A DNA stretch of 38,309 nucleotides from Christensenellaceae bacterium (GCA_031256235.1 JAIRQZ010000052.1:1-38309); one strand, 5' to 3'. Positions 9,154 to 18,501 are shown, counted from the stretch's first letter. Notes: a model not told the origin generated them from the letters alone. Program-made: numbers and translations.

Positions 9154-9460
9154 TGATTCCTCCGTTTATGTATTCATAGATTTTCAAAAGGCTTTTGTAT
9201 TCTTCCTTGAAATCCTTTATCCTTGCGATTCCGTCTTTTGTTATTCGGAAGTACCGTCGCAATCGCCCGTTATGCGCGACCTCGGTCGTTATCAAAAGTC
9301 CGCCAGTTTCAAGGCGCTTTAAGATAGGGTAAAGTGTGCTTTCCGAGATTTCAATAACATCCGAAACGTCCTTGATAATTTGCCAGCCGTAACTTTCGCC
9401 ACGGGCAAGCGTCGCCAAAACACAAACGTCCAAAAGTCCTTTTTTTATCTGGGCATCCAT
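9146..9460 (-). CDS. PadR-family transcriptional regulator
   Basis: LLDVCVLATLARGESYGWQIIKDVSDVIEISESTLYPILKRLETGGLL winged-helix signature. Confidence 0.92.
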   Translation of the reverse strand: MDAQIKKGLLDVCVLATLARGESYGWQIIKDVSDVIEISESTLYPILKRLETGGLLITTEVAHNGRLRRYFRITKDGIARIKDFKEEYKSLLKIYEYINGGINE

Positions 9461-9481
9461 ATACTATGTATAACATAGTAT
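9461..9481. promoter_or_regulatory. probable PadR operator overlapping -10 of padR
   Basis: Perfect inverted repeat ATACTATGT-ATA-ACATAGTAT; minus-strand promoter TTGACA(9496-9491)-17-TTATAC(9473-9468), 7 nt before ATG. Confidence 0.75.
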
Positions 9482-9538
9482 TATTGACTATGTCAACAGG
9501 TATTTACTTTTTCTTACCGATATGATATAATTAAACTG

Positions 9539-10024
9539 ATGAGTAAACTGTCGAGTCAAATAGATATTAACAAGTTTTTCTTTCATGGCGTTTGCAATGG
9601 TCCGTCACTTGATGATAAAGGGGTGCAACGTTCATTGTTGCGATTCGATAATATCTTGCGCGTTGGCGCACTTCTTTCGATTAGGCAACAAGAACGAGAA
9701 TGTGGCAAGGCATTTAACGATGCGTGCCCAGGCCGTAATGGTCTTGATTATATCTCGATATGCAGGCCAATCGAGTCAGTACGAAACGCATACAGTTCCT
9801 TCGTCTCGAATGGGTTAAGTATTATTTTGGATGAAGAAGTTGTCCTAGGTTTACCAAGCAGGTTGTGTCGGGATTTTCTTCCAGGCGAGTTTCAAATAAA
9901 GGACAAGATAGTAAAAGACTTCTTTGTCGGTGTCGGGGTCGGAGAAGCGTTTCGTGAAAATACAAGAAAAATCAAAACAATCATAAAAAGCAACGAGTAC
10001 AACTTACCCATATACGAGATTTAA
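9539..10024 (+). CDS. hypothetical protein
   Basis: ORF; TTTACT-17-TATAAT 7 nt before ATG. Confidence 0.6.
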   Translation: MSKLSSQIDINKFFFHGVCNGPSLDDKGVQRSLLRFDNILRVGALLSIRQQERECGKAFNDACPGRNGLDYISICRPIESVRNAYSSFVSNGLSIILDEEVVLGLPSRLCRDFLPGEFQIKDKIVKDFFVGVGVGEAFRENTRKIKTIIKSNEYNLPIYEI

Positions 10025-10980
10025 ATCTTAAGTTCTTTTCGGAAATATTCGATAGAAAGTTTTAAGCCTTCTTCAAACGTGACCTTTGGCTCCCATCCCA
10101 AGGTTTTCTTGGCCTTTTCAATGTTGGGTTTGCGGCGGACTGGGTCGTCGCTCATTTTCGGCAAGGTCACGATTTTCGATTTTGAATTAACGGTCTTTAT
10201 GATAATTTCGGCGGCGTCTTTGATACTGCGCTCGACGGGGTTGCCGATGTTTATGGGCCCGTCGATTTTTTTGTTGGATTCCATAAGCATGTGGAGCCCG
10301 CAAACCGTGTCATCAACATAGCAGAAACTGCGTGTAATTTTTGCACCGTCGCCGAACAATGTGACATCGCTGTTTTGCAAGGCTTGGGTGACAAAAGTGC
10401 AAATGGCGCGTCCGTCCTCGGGGTCCATGTTGGGCCCGTACGAGTTAAATATTCGTGCCACGCGGACATCAACATCGGTTTTGCGCAGGTAATCAAATAT
10501 AAGGGCTTCTGCTGCACGCTTGCCTTCGTCATAGCAGGCACGCACGCCGTTGGGGTTTACATTGCCCCAATATTCTTCGGGTTGAGGCGAAACTTGCGGG
10601 TCGCCATAAACTTCCGAGGTCGAAGTTTGCAAAAGCCGAGTCTTTGTGTTCACGACCGCTTGCAAAAGATTGCGCACGCCAAGGACACTTGCTTCCCATG
10701 TTTCAATAGGGAACTTGAGGTAATACTTGGGCGAAGCAGGGCAGGCGAAGTTGTAGATTTGGTCAAAATTCATTTTACGGACTTTTTTTACCGTGCGTGG
10801 GTCGGTTATATCCCATTTGATGTAGGTGATTTTCTTGTCATCCAAAAAGGGCTTTATGTTCCCGATGCGCCCGGTACACATGTTATCCATCACGACAATT
10901 TCGTGCCCCCCCTCGCTAACCAACCTTTCCACCATCTTGCTTCCAAGGAATCCGGTTCCGCCTGTAATAAGAATTTTCAT
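10021..10980 (-). CDS. uxs: UDP-glucuronate decarboxylase (UDP-xylose synthase), SDR family
   Basis: ITGGTGFLGSKMVERL, YNFACPASPKYY, GVRACYDEGKRAAE, ARIFNSYGPNM. Confidence 0.88.
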   Translation of the reverse strand: MKILITGGTGFLGSKMVERLVSEGGHEIVVMDNMCTGRIGNIKPFLDDKKITYIKWDITDPRTVKKVRKMNFDQIYNFACPASPKYYLKFPIETWEASVLGVRNLLQAVVNTKTRLLQTSTSEVYGDPQVSPQPEEYWGNVNPNGVRACYDEGKRAAEALIFDYLRKTDVDVRVARIFNSYGPNMDPEDGRAICTFVTQALQNSDVTLFGDGAKITRSFCYVDDTVCGLHMLMESNKKIDGPINIGNPVERSIKDAAEIIIKTVNSKSKIVTLPKMSDDPVRRKPNIEKAKKTLGWEPKVTFEEGLKLSIEYFRKELKI

Positions 10981-11004
10981 ATACAATATTAATACTGATA
11001 AAGA

Positions 11005-11015
11005 TTGACAGTCAA
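11005..11015. promoter_or_regulatory. palindromic bidirectional -35 element TTGACAGTCAA shared by uxs and ugd
   Basis: + TTGACA(11005-11010)-17-TAATCT(11028-11033); - TTGACT(11015-11010)-17-TTAATA(10992-10987). Confidence 0.75.
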
Positions 11016-11038
11016 CTTAAAAGATAATAATCTTTATT

Positions 11039-12256
11039 ATGGCGAAAGAAAAAATCAAAATCACAGTTGTTGGGATAGGCTATGTAGGGTTAAGCATGGC
11101 GGTACTTCTTGCCCAAAACAATGACGTAATCGCGCTTGATATTTTGCAAGACCGCGTGAATCAACTTAATAACAAAATTTCACCCTTAAAAGACAAAGAA
11201 CTGCAAGAATATCTTTCAAAAAAGAAACTGTCACTCACGGCTACAACCGACGAAAAGGCGGCCTTTACAAATGCCGAGTTTATTATTCTTGCTTTGCCTA
11301 CGAACTTCGATGAAAAAAAGGACAAATACGATATAACTACGATTGAAAAAGTTATCACAACGATTTCAAAATACAACAAAGATGCCGTCATTGTAATTAA
11401 ATCAACGGTAGGTATAGGGTATACCCGTCGCGCAATCAGGTTATCAGGAAACAAAAACATAATCTTTTCACCCGAGTTTTTGCGCGAAGGTAAAGGCTTG
11501 TACGACAACTTGCACCCGTCACGAATTATCGTGGGATACGACGCAAAAGATGAATTCGTTGCCAAACAAAGTGTAAAGTTTGCAAATCTTTTGGTGGCGG
11601 CCGCTTTGGATAAGGATGTAAAAGTAAAGTTTATGTCCGCCGATGAGGCCGAGGCAGTGAAGTTGTTTTCAAACACTTACCTTGCGATGCGTGTGGCGTA
11701 TTTTAACGAACTGGACACATATGCCGAAAATTACGGGCTGGATACGAAGAACATTATAATGGGTGTATGCGACGATATGAGAGTTGGGGCACATTACAAC
11801 AATCCATCGTTTGGTTACGGCGGCTATTGTTTGCCAAAGGACACAAAACAACTGCGACATAATTTCCGAGAAATTAAAAGTGATTTGATTGGTGCCATTG
11901 TAAACGCCAATGTTACTCGAAAAGAATATATCGCCGACACAGCCTTTAAATTGGCAAAAGCAAAAACTAAAACGGCTCCTGTAATCGGAATTTATAAACT
12001 TGCGATGAAGGCCGATTCGGATAATTTCCGTTCAAGTGCCATCCAAGACGTCATGCAAAAACTTTGCGAAAAGGGCGCCAAAGTTGTAATCTATGAACCT
12101 ACTATATCGGAAAGCGAATTTCACGGGTTCCCAGTCATACATGACTTGGCGGAATTCAAAACCAAATCTTGCGTGATTCTTACGAACCGTAAAAGTAATG
12201 AACTTGCCGACGTTGACGAAAAAGTATATACGCGCGATATATTCACTCGTGATTAA
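11039..12256 (+). CDS. ugd: UDP-glucose 6-dehydrogenase
   Basis: ITVVGIGYVGLSMAVLLAQ, SPEFLREGKGLYDNLHPSRIIVG, NNPSFGYGGYCLPKDTKQL. Confidence 0.92.
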   Translation: MAKEKIKITVVGIGYVGLSMAVLLAQNNDVIALDILQDRVNQLNNKISPLKDKELQEYLSKKKLSLTATTDEKAAFTNAEFIILALPTNFDEKKDKYDITTIEKVITTISKYNKDAVIVIKSTVGIGYTRRAIRLSGNKNIIFSPEFLREGKGLYDNLHPSRIIVGYDAKDEFVAKQSVKFANLLVAAALDKDVKVKFMSADEAEAVKLFSNTYLAMRVAYFNELDTYAENYGLDTKNIIMGVCDDMRVGAHYNNPSFGYGGYCLPKDTKQLRHNFREIKSDLIGAIVNANVTRKEYIADTAFKLAKAKTKTAPVIGIYKLAMKADSDNFRSSAIQDVMQKLCEKGAKVVIYEPTISESEFHGFPVIHDLAEFKTKSCVILTNRKSNELADVDEKVYTRDIFTRD

Positions 12257-12268
12257 TTACCCCGAATT

Positions 12269-13300
12269 TCAAAATGGCAAACTGTCATTGTTTCTATTGA
12301 TAATGCTTTGAACGGTGTGAAAAAATTGTGGCAGGTACTGGCCGTAATTATTTTTGATGTTTTCATAAAGGGCGTTAAGGCGGATGTATTTTTCAATTGA
12401 GATATTGTAAATACCGCGATAGATATCTTCGCCCCAAAAGTCCTTTGCCGATACAAATGCGTTAAAGATGTTTTTATCGATGGTATTTTTCATATTTTCG
12501 AAGGCCCGCTCGACAGAGTTCAAAGTTATGCCATTGGCCTTAACGGAAAAGGTGTCTTGTTGTTCGCCGATTTCGTTGTCCCAAATGGTACATATATCGT
12601 CCATAGTCTCGTTGATTTCTTTGCGCAATTCGTGCAATTCTATCGCGGACAATTCGCTTTTTATTTTTTCTTTTTCCGTTTTTGTCGTCGTCTTCTCGGC
12701 TATAAGGCCTTGGTAATACTCGCCACCGCAAATTTGGATTTTGCAACCGGTTATATCGGCGAACTCCTTTTGCAAATATTCCGCATTTTTGATAAAACCA
12801 TTGTCATTGGTAATCAAGATAACCTCTTTACCCCTTTCCTTTTCAAAATAGCGAAGCAACGAAAACCAAAGCAGGGTATCTTTAAAGCCTTTGTCACTTG
12901 GGTTCTTGTCACCTTGGCTTGATTGGGAAAACGGAGGGATTTTATCGTACGCCCTTTCCAAAACCAACGAAAATTCTTTTTCACTTTTGTCAAATTTGAT
13001 GATGTTGTCGCCAATCACGCTTTTATAGTTTTTTAATAACGTCTCTACGCGGGTCTTTATTCTGTCTTCAAGGCTTTGTTTGAACGATACATCGGCAATA
13101 TGACTGTATTTACTTTTGACTTCTTCAATTTTTGCATAGTCGCGTCTAATCTCGATTCGCTCTTGCGCAATCCGTTCCTCTATGGTGATTTCGCTCATGA
13201 AAACGTCACCGTGTTTTTTCAACACTTTTAAAACTTCGATAAAATCGGACGTGTGTTCCCGAATAAAGTTTGTGTCGGGTATTATTACAAGTTTTGACAT
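12269..13300 (-). CDS. PIN-domain protein (DUF4935-like)
   Basis: VIIPDTNFI N-term; GFKDTLLWFSLLRYFEKERGKEVILITNDNGF. Confidence 0.7.
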   Translation of the reverse strand: MSKLVIIPDTNFIREHTSDFIEVLKVLKKHGDVFMSEITIEERIAQERIEIRRDYAKIEEVKSKYSHIADVSFKQSLEDRIKTRVETLLKNYKSVIGDNIIKFDKSEKEFSLVLERAYDKIPPFSQSSQGDKNPSDKGFKDTLLWFSLLRYFEKERGKEVILITNDNGFIKNAEYLQKEFADITGCKIQICGGEYYQGLIAEKTTTKTEKEKIKSELSAIELHELRKEINETMDDICTIWDNEIGEQQDTFSVKANGITLNSVERAFENMKNTIDKNIFNAFVSAKDFWGEDIYRGIYNISIEKYIRLNALYENIKNNYGQYLPQFFHTVQSIINRNNDSLPF

Positions 13301-13352
13301 CGTTGTTATCCTTTTTCTTGGTGAACCAAGTTGTGCCGTAGTTGAACCAATT

Positions 13353-13586
13353 TTATTGTTCGGATATTGTCATTTCGGCATCTTTATGAGGTTTTGAGGC
13401 AACTCGATTTGCAATTATTTCTTCAATTATTGCATATTTTTCTTCTACGCTTTTTCCTTTCGTCAATCCAATTGCTTTTTCGCGTTCTAGGGGTGTTAAC
13501 TTGTCGCTCAATGCGCAAAGCACATCTTGCCCTAATCCAACCCTCGTTCCTTTTACTATGTTTCCGCTTTCATCTTTATGAGCCAT
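13353..13586 (-). CDS. hypothetical small protein
   Basis: ORF with SD AAAGGAG upstream of ATG. Confidence 0.55.
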   Translation of the reverse strand: MAHKDESGNIVKGTRVGLGQDVLCALSDKLTPLEREKAIGLTKGKSVEEKYAIIEEIIANRVASKPHKDAEMTISEQ

Positions 13587-13634
13587 ACTATTTTCTCCTT
13601 TTTCTTGTTACGAAAGGTTCAACTCGCAACAATA

Positions 13635-13710
13635 TGGTGACCCGCGAAGGGCTCGAACCTTCGACACAGGGATTAAGAGTCCCTTGCTCTACCGACTGAG
13701 CTAGCGGGCC
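13635..13710 (-). tRNA. tRNA-Lys (CTT), CCA encoded
   Basis: GGCCCGCTAGCTCAGTCGGTAGAGCAAGGGACTCTTAATCCCTGTGTCGAAGGTTCGAGCCCTTCGCGGGTCACCA. Confidence 0.95.
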
Positions 13711-13812
13711 AGGTGAAACACTATAGCACAAAAGATTGTATTTGACAAGATAGAAAACGAATTAGGACTTGATTTTTTCAAAATTTTGTGGCATAATAAA
13801 AATGGAAGAATT

Positions 13813-14010
13813 ATGAACGCAAAGAAAACCAAGCATAACCCTCAATACATGATTAACCTGATGGACAGGGCAAGAAAGGGCGACCCCGATGCAAAGCGGG
13901 CGCTTTCCGACCATGTTGAAGAGGAAAAAAGAGTTATTGACGAGCGCATGCTTGAAGAAATGCGCTTTTTCGTGGGCAGTTCAAAATTGGAACACGATTA
14001 CTTTAAATAA
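13813..14010 (+). CDS. hypothetical small protein
   Basis: ORF MNAKKTKHNPQYMINLMDRARKGDPDAKRAL; GGAAG 4 nt before ATG; TTGATT-17-CATAAT upstream. Confidence 0.6.
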   Translation: MNAKKTKHNPQYMINLMDRARKGDPDAKRALSDHVEEEKRVIDERMLEEMRFFVGSSKLEHDYFK

Positions 14011-15541
14011 TAATTGATTCGTTGAACACGGGGCTTGGAGGCACGCCCAGCAATACACACACAGTAGACGCAATGTTGGTAAGGCCAAAGTTCCCGCCAC
14101 GGGTTTTAAGTTTTTTGTCGGGAGACAGCACAACAAACGGTACAAGCGCGTTCGTGTGGTTGCTGTTGGGCTTGCCGTCTGGGCTTTTCATGAATTCGGC
14201 GTTGCCGTGGTCGGCGGTTATGACAAGGGTGGCATTTTCTTTTTTACATGTTTCGATAAGTTTGCCCAAACATTCATCCACCGTTTTGCATGCAATGACT
14301 GTCGCGTCAAAGTCGGCAGTGTGCCCGACCATGTCGGGGTTGGGGAAGTTCATTTTGATAAAATCGTACTTGCCACTTTTGATTGCCGATATCGCGTCAT
14401 CGCAAATTTTTTCCGTTTGCATTTTGGGTGCGCCGTTGTACATGTTGTTGCAAACATCGCTTGTAAATTCTTTCCAATTTTCAAGTTTCTCGTCATACGG
14501 CGCCGCACGGTTGCCGTTAAAAAAGTACGTAAGGTGTCCGAACTTGACGGTCTCGGTCACGCTGTATTGACGGACATTGTGTTTACAAAGCCACCCGGTA
14601 AGTCCGTTTTTTATGACGGGCGGCGGGCAAAGAAATTTTTTCGGCAAATTACCATCGGCGTCGTACTGCATGATTCCAGCAAAGTGGCATTTGTTAATTG
14701 CCACATATTGTTCCTTTGTAAGAAATTTGCCACTCTCGAACATTTTGCATGTGCCCACGGCGCGGTCGCCACGATAGTTTAATAGCAGCACACTGTCGCC
14801 GTTTTCAATAAGCATCTTGGGCTCCAGGATGTACGGGTTCAAGGTTTCGTCCGTCATCGTAGAGTTCTTTTTGTATTCGGCCGAAACGGCGTCATGGATG
14901 TCGGTTATGACGGGCGCTTGGCCAAGTGCGCATACCCGAATGCCGTCGATATAAAGGTTGACATTGGATTCGTACCTGTCCATGTAAAGTTTACCTCTGC
15001 CACCCACGGTAGCAATTTTGGCGTTGAGGCCAAGTTGCTTGATTTTCTCGCGCGTTAGGTCGATGTATTCCAACACGCTTTGTGGCGCGACGTCGCGCCC
15101 GTCGGCAAGCGCATGAATCGACACGGTGATTTTTTCCTTGGCGCATTGTTCAAGCACATAAAACAAATGGGGCAGGCTGCTGTGAGTGTTGCCGTCGCTT
15201 AACAAAAAGATAATATTAAGTTTCGTTTTTTTTGCGTTGGCGGACAAGTCTTTCCACCCGTCGCTTTTGTAAATGTCGCCAGTTTTAAAGGCCTCGTTCA
15301 AAAGAGCAAGCCCTTGTTTGATGTATTGACCGCTTCCGATAGCGTTGTGGCCGACTTCGCTGTTGCCTGGGTCCTTTTCGTCTACAAGGCCGACCTCGGG
15401 TCCGCTTGCCTTTATTTGCGTGTAAAGCCCCGACTTCATGGCGCCATTAAGGTTCACCATATTCGCTTTTGCTACCGCGTTGCCGTTATCGTTGTCACGA
15501 ATCCCTAATCCGTCGACAATGCAAAGTACTGTTTTGTTCAT
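14003..15541 (-). CDS. gpmI: 2,3-bisphosphoglycerate-independent phosphoglycerate mutase
   Basis: CIVDGLGI, DPGNSEVGHNAIGSG, HALADGRDVAPQS, MNFPNPDMVGHT, ADHGNAE. Confidence 0.95.
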   Translation of the reverse strand: MNKTVLCIVDGLGIRDNDNGNAVAKANMVNLNGAMKSGLYTQIKASGPEVGLVDEKDPGNSEVGHNAIGSGQYIKQGLALLNEAFKTGDIYKSDGWKDLSANAKKTKLNIIFLLSDGNTHSSLPHLFYVLEQCAKEKITVSIHALADGRDVAPQSVLEYIDLTREKIKQLGLNAKIATVGGRGKLYMDRYESNVNLYIDGIRVCALGQAPVITDIHDAVSAEYKKNSTMTDETLNPYILEPKMLIENGDSVLLLNYRGDRAVGTCKMFESGKFLTKEQYVAINKCHFAGIMQYDADGNLPKKFLCPPPVIKNGLTGWLCKHNVRQYSVTETVKFGHLTYFFNGNRAAPYDEKLENWKEFTSDVCNNMYNGAPKMQTEKICDDAISAIKSGKYDFIKMNFPNPDMVGHTADFDATVIACKTVDECLGKLIETCKKENATLVITADHGNAEFMKSPDGKPNSNHTNALVPFVVLSPDKKLKTRGGNFGLTNIASTVCVLLGVPPSPVFNESIII

Positions 15542-15720
15542 TTAATATGGTGACGCCTAAATCGAATTATGTCAAGGTTATGCCGTACCAATCCAAGCAA
15601 TTCGCATAAATCTGCCAACTCTTTGTCGTCCATAGTCCGCGCAAGCGCAGTGGCTATCGCACCCGCCGTTGCAATGATTTCTTCGCCACTTCTGTCCGCG
15701 CGCCTGTTATGTTCATCCAC
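15538..15720 (-). CDS. small hypothetical protein, translationally coupled to gpmI
   Basis: GTG start 5 nt after TAGAAT; ATGA overlap with gpmI start. Confidence 0.5.
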   Translation of the reverse strand: MDEHNRRADRSGEEIIATAGAIATALARTMDDKELADLCELLGLVRHNLDIIRFRRHHIK

Positions 15721-15734
15721 ATATCATTCTATGT

Positions 15735-16580
15735 TTAATCTATTTTTTTCAACAATCTTTCGGTGCTCATATCGCCGTCGCGGTTAAAGCGCCCCAGTGC
15801 ATGGATGCTTTTTGGGTCGCCCTTGGTAATGGTACTTACGCGTTCGTTGCACGTCAGCAGGGCATGGAAACCCATATCAATCAACACCTCACGGGCTTTT
15901 GCGGAATACTTTCCGAACGGATATGCAAAGGTCATAGGGCGTGGAACGTGGCAATTTTCGATAAGCGTTTGCGCCTCTTCGATGTCGGCCTTAAGTCGGG
16001 TTTCGTACTCTTCGTCGCTTTCGGCGTTCAACTTTGAAATCCCGAACCGTGGCTTGAAACTGTGCATCTTGTGCGAATGGTTGCCCATTTCGATAAGTCC
16101 GCTGTCCACGCCTTCTTTTATTTGCTCCCATGTGACGTGGCTATAGTTTGGGTTACTTTCATCTTTTGTGTCGATTGTAAACTTGGAATATCCTGTGACG
16201 GGGTACATCATGAATTTTACGCCAAGTTCTTTGGCGATGGGCAAGGCATAATACAAGTTGTTGTAATACCCGTCGTCGAACGTAATAACGATAGGCTTTT
16301 CGGGTAATTTGCCGTTGCCTTCGACAAAGTCAATGACTTCGCTCATGAATACGGGAGTGAACCCCGCATCCAGAATCGCCGTAAAATCCTCCCGCAATTG
16401 GTCGGGCGACACCGAGTACTTGCTTATGTGGCGTTTCAAGACCTTGTGGTACATGACGATAGGTAACTTGCAAGTTTGAACTTCCGCCCCGGCGGGCTCG
16501 GTGTTTTGCGCCTCCACCGAAAATGCCGAACACATTGTGAACGCGACAACCAACAGCGGTAAAACAAGAAACTTTTTCAT
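15735..16580 (-). CDS. secreted polysaccharide deacetylase
   Basis: Signal peptide; PIVMYHKV, PIVITFDDGYYNN, MGNHSHKMH, FAYPFGKYS. Confidence 0.9.
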   Translation of the reverse strand: MKKFLVLPLLVVAFTMCSAFSVEAQNTEPAGAEVQTCKLPIVMYHKVLKRHISKYSVSPDQLREDFTAILDAGFTPVFMSEVIDFVEGNGKLPEKPIVITFDDGYYNNLYYALPIAKELGVKFMMYPVTGYSKFTIDTKDESNPNYSHVTWEQIKEGVDSGLIEMGNHSHKMHSFKPRFGISKLNAESDEEYETRLKADIEEAQTLIENCHVPRPMTFAYPFGKYSAKAREVLIDMGFHALLTCNERVSTITKGDPKSIHALGRFNRDGDMSTERLLKKID

Positions 16581-16626
16581 TTACTTATTGTGTTCAAGAT
16601 TTATTAATGATATACTTATTTATATT

Positions 16627-16713
16627 GCCGGAGTGGTGGAATTGGCAGACGCGTCGGACTCAAAATCCGATGTTGGCAACAACGTGTGGGTTCAAGTCCC
16701 ACCTCCGGCACCA
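16627..16713 (+). tRNA. tRNA-Leu (CAA), CCA encoded
   Basis: 87-nt class II tRNA: GCCGGAG...CTCCGGC, anticodon loop CTCAAAA, variable arm, GGTTCAAGTCCC, CCA. Confidence 0.95.
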
Positions 16714-16758
16714 AAAACATATAATAAGGTATACCAAACACAAAAGAGGAGGAAACAA

Positions 16759-18501
16759 ATGGTATACTTTGTAAACAATTCGGCCGACTTTATAGCGGCC
16801 CTTGAAGGTACAGATAATAATACAAATGTAGTTTTGACTGGTTCTTTTACTACGACGGCTACAGCACAAATAAGCGATGGCAAGACTGTGACGCTTGCCT
16901 CGGATAGTGGCGGACCGCACACGGTCACAAGTTCGGTTGACACTATCAAAATCACAAACGGCATGCTTGAGATAGGATACGGAGTGGAATTAAAAAACAC
17001 TTCGTTGTGGTCGATGTCGGCTGTGCTATTGTTCCAGGGGCCTTTGGCAAAAGGTAAAATAATGGGTGGCCTGTTTGAAGCCAACACGCCTTTACGCGTC
17101 TTGCAGGGCGCAACGATTACCCAGATAAGCGACGGAGATTTTATTGGAACAGAATCTGCGGTATTTGTGGAGGGCAATAATTCGAAAATTGATTTAATCT
17201 CGGACGGCTTGTTCAGAAAGACCGACGCAAGCATCGACCGCAGTGCGGTTTATCTTGATAATAACGCGCAAATAATGGAAATTTCGGGTGGTACTTTTGA
17301 AACAAACCGCAACAGTTGCCTGCTTTTAATACGTGGCGGATTCATACACAAGATAAGCGGAGGTACGTTTACTTCGCAAGGCTCGGGCACTCGGGCAATC
17401 CATGTTTGGGCCGACGGAGTCGCAAACACGGGTATTGATTTAATCTCTGGCGGGCACTTTAAAGGCGATGACATCGCGATTTGGCTTTATGGCGATTACC
17501 CGCAAATCACTGCGACGGTCAATCAAATCACAGGAGGGACCATCGAGGCCGTAAGGGGGCTTCACGTTGACATCGGAAGTTCTGTCGGCAAAATCTCGGG
17601 TGGCAAGTTCATCGGTCCATTGGCTGGGATTTATTGCGTAAGTAAAATTGGGTCCATAGACGGTGACCCGCAAATCTCGGGTATTGTTCTTGACCATGTG
17701 GGTGTTTATTATGGACAAATCGGAAGCATTAACGGCGGAACGATTATATCTGAATTAACCGCGCACAGTGGCATCACGAATCTTGGGATTATTGACGAGA
17801 TTACAGGCGGAACAATAGTAGGCCTTGTGTCTGCGATAAACAGTTCTGCGGGCAAGATAGGTAAAATCACGAGCGGGGTATTCCTTGGCGAAACCGATGT
17901 CGCGATAAAATTGGGTTCGCCAACTTTAATCGAACCTGGCCTTAATACTGACCCTGGTAACGGGCGATACTGGGGAAAAGACGGCGTTATATTCAACGAC
18001 GAATCCCTTGCAATATATCCACAAGATTATTTTATGAGCACCACAACCTTGCCCGTACCGCCATATGGCGAGTTCAAGTATTTGACGAAAGGCGGAACTC
18101 CGCCCGAACCAAAACCAGGTTGCATTCAAATTATCGCGCAAAAAGTTTCCACAGGCGCTCTTATGCCAGAAGGGAAATTTGAATTCGGAATCTTTGACGA
18201 AAACAATGACTTGGTGGTTTCAAGCAAGAACAGGCACAAAAGTTGTCACGCTAAAATAGTTTTCCCAGAAATTTGTTACAAAGACTCGGGCGTCTTTAAA
18301 TACAAAGTGCGCGAGATTACGGCTTCCGATGAATGTTGGAAAACGGACAAACGCGAATATAATATAATCGTAACTGTCACGAAAGACGCGAATGGCGATT
18401 TGATAATCAAGGTTGAATACCCAGATGGGCAACCGAAGTTTGAAAATCAGTACTGCCCGCCCAAGAAGTGTTGTTGCTGTAACTGTTGTTGCTGTTGTTG
18501 A
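16759..18501 (+). CDS. right-handed beta-helix protein with C-terminal pilin-like isopeptide domain and poly-Cys tail
   Basis: SD GAGGAGG before ATG 16759; repeated ISGGTF/ITGGTI rungs; FEFGIFDENN...IVFPEICY...GVFKYKVREI; C-term FENQYCPPKKCCCCNCCCCC. Confidence 0.8.
   Translation: MVYFVNNSADFIAALEGTDNNTNVVLTGSFTTTATAQISDGKTVTLASDSGGPHTVTSSVDTIKITNGMLEIGYGVELKNTSLWSMSAVLLFQGPLAKGKIMGGLFEANTPLRVLQGATITQISDGDFIGTESAVFVEGNNSKIDLISDGLFRKTDASIDRSAVYLDNNAQIMEISGGTFETNRNSCLLLIRGGFIHKISGGTFTSQGSGTRAIHVWADGVANTGIDLISGGHFKGDDIAIWLYGDYPQITATVNQITGGTIEAVRGLHVDIGSSVGKISGGKFIGPLAGIYCVSKIGSIDGDPQISGIVLDHVGVYYGQIGSINGGTIISELTAHSGITNLGIIDEITGGTIVGLVSAINSSAGKIGKITSGVFLGETDVAIKLGSPTLIEPGLNTDPGNGRYWGKDGVIFNDESLAIYPQDYFMSTTTLPVPPYGEFKYLTKGGTPPEPKPGCIQIIAQKVSTGALMPEGKFEFGIFDENNDLVVSSKNRHKSCHAKIVFPEICYKDSGVFKYKVREITASDECWKTDKREYNIIVTVTKDANGDLIIKVEYPDGQPKFENQYCPPKKCCCCNCCCCC

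Noticed and set aside
12269-13586. PIN-domain gene plus 77-aa ORF as a toxin-antitoxin pair
   Set aside because: The PIN protein is large (343 aa, DUF4935-like), genes have separate SDs and a gap, and the small ORF has no recognisable antitoxin feature.
16581-16620. Leaderless-type promoter for the polysaccharide deacetylase
   Set aside because: No SD is visible but no convincing -35/-10 pair at the required spacing either.
16501-16758. N-terminal extension of the beta-helix ORF (track start 16501)
   Set aside because: It reads through the tRNA-Leu gene; the strong SD GAGGAGG supports ATG at 16759.
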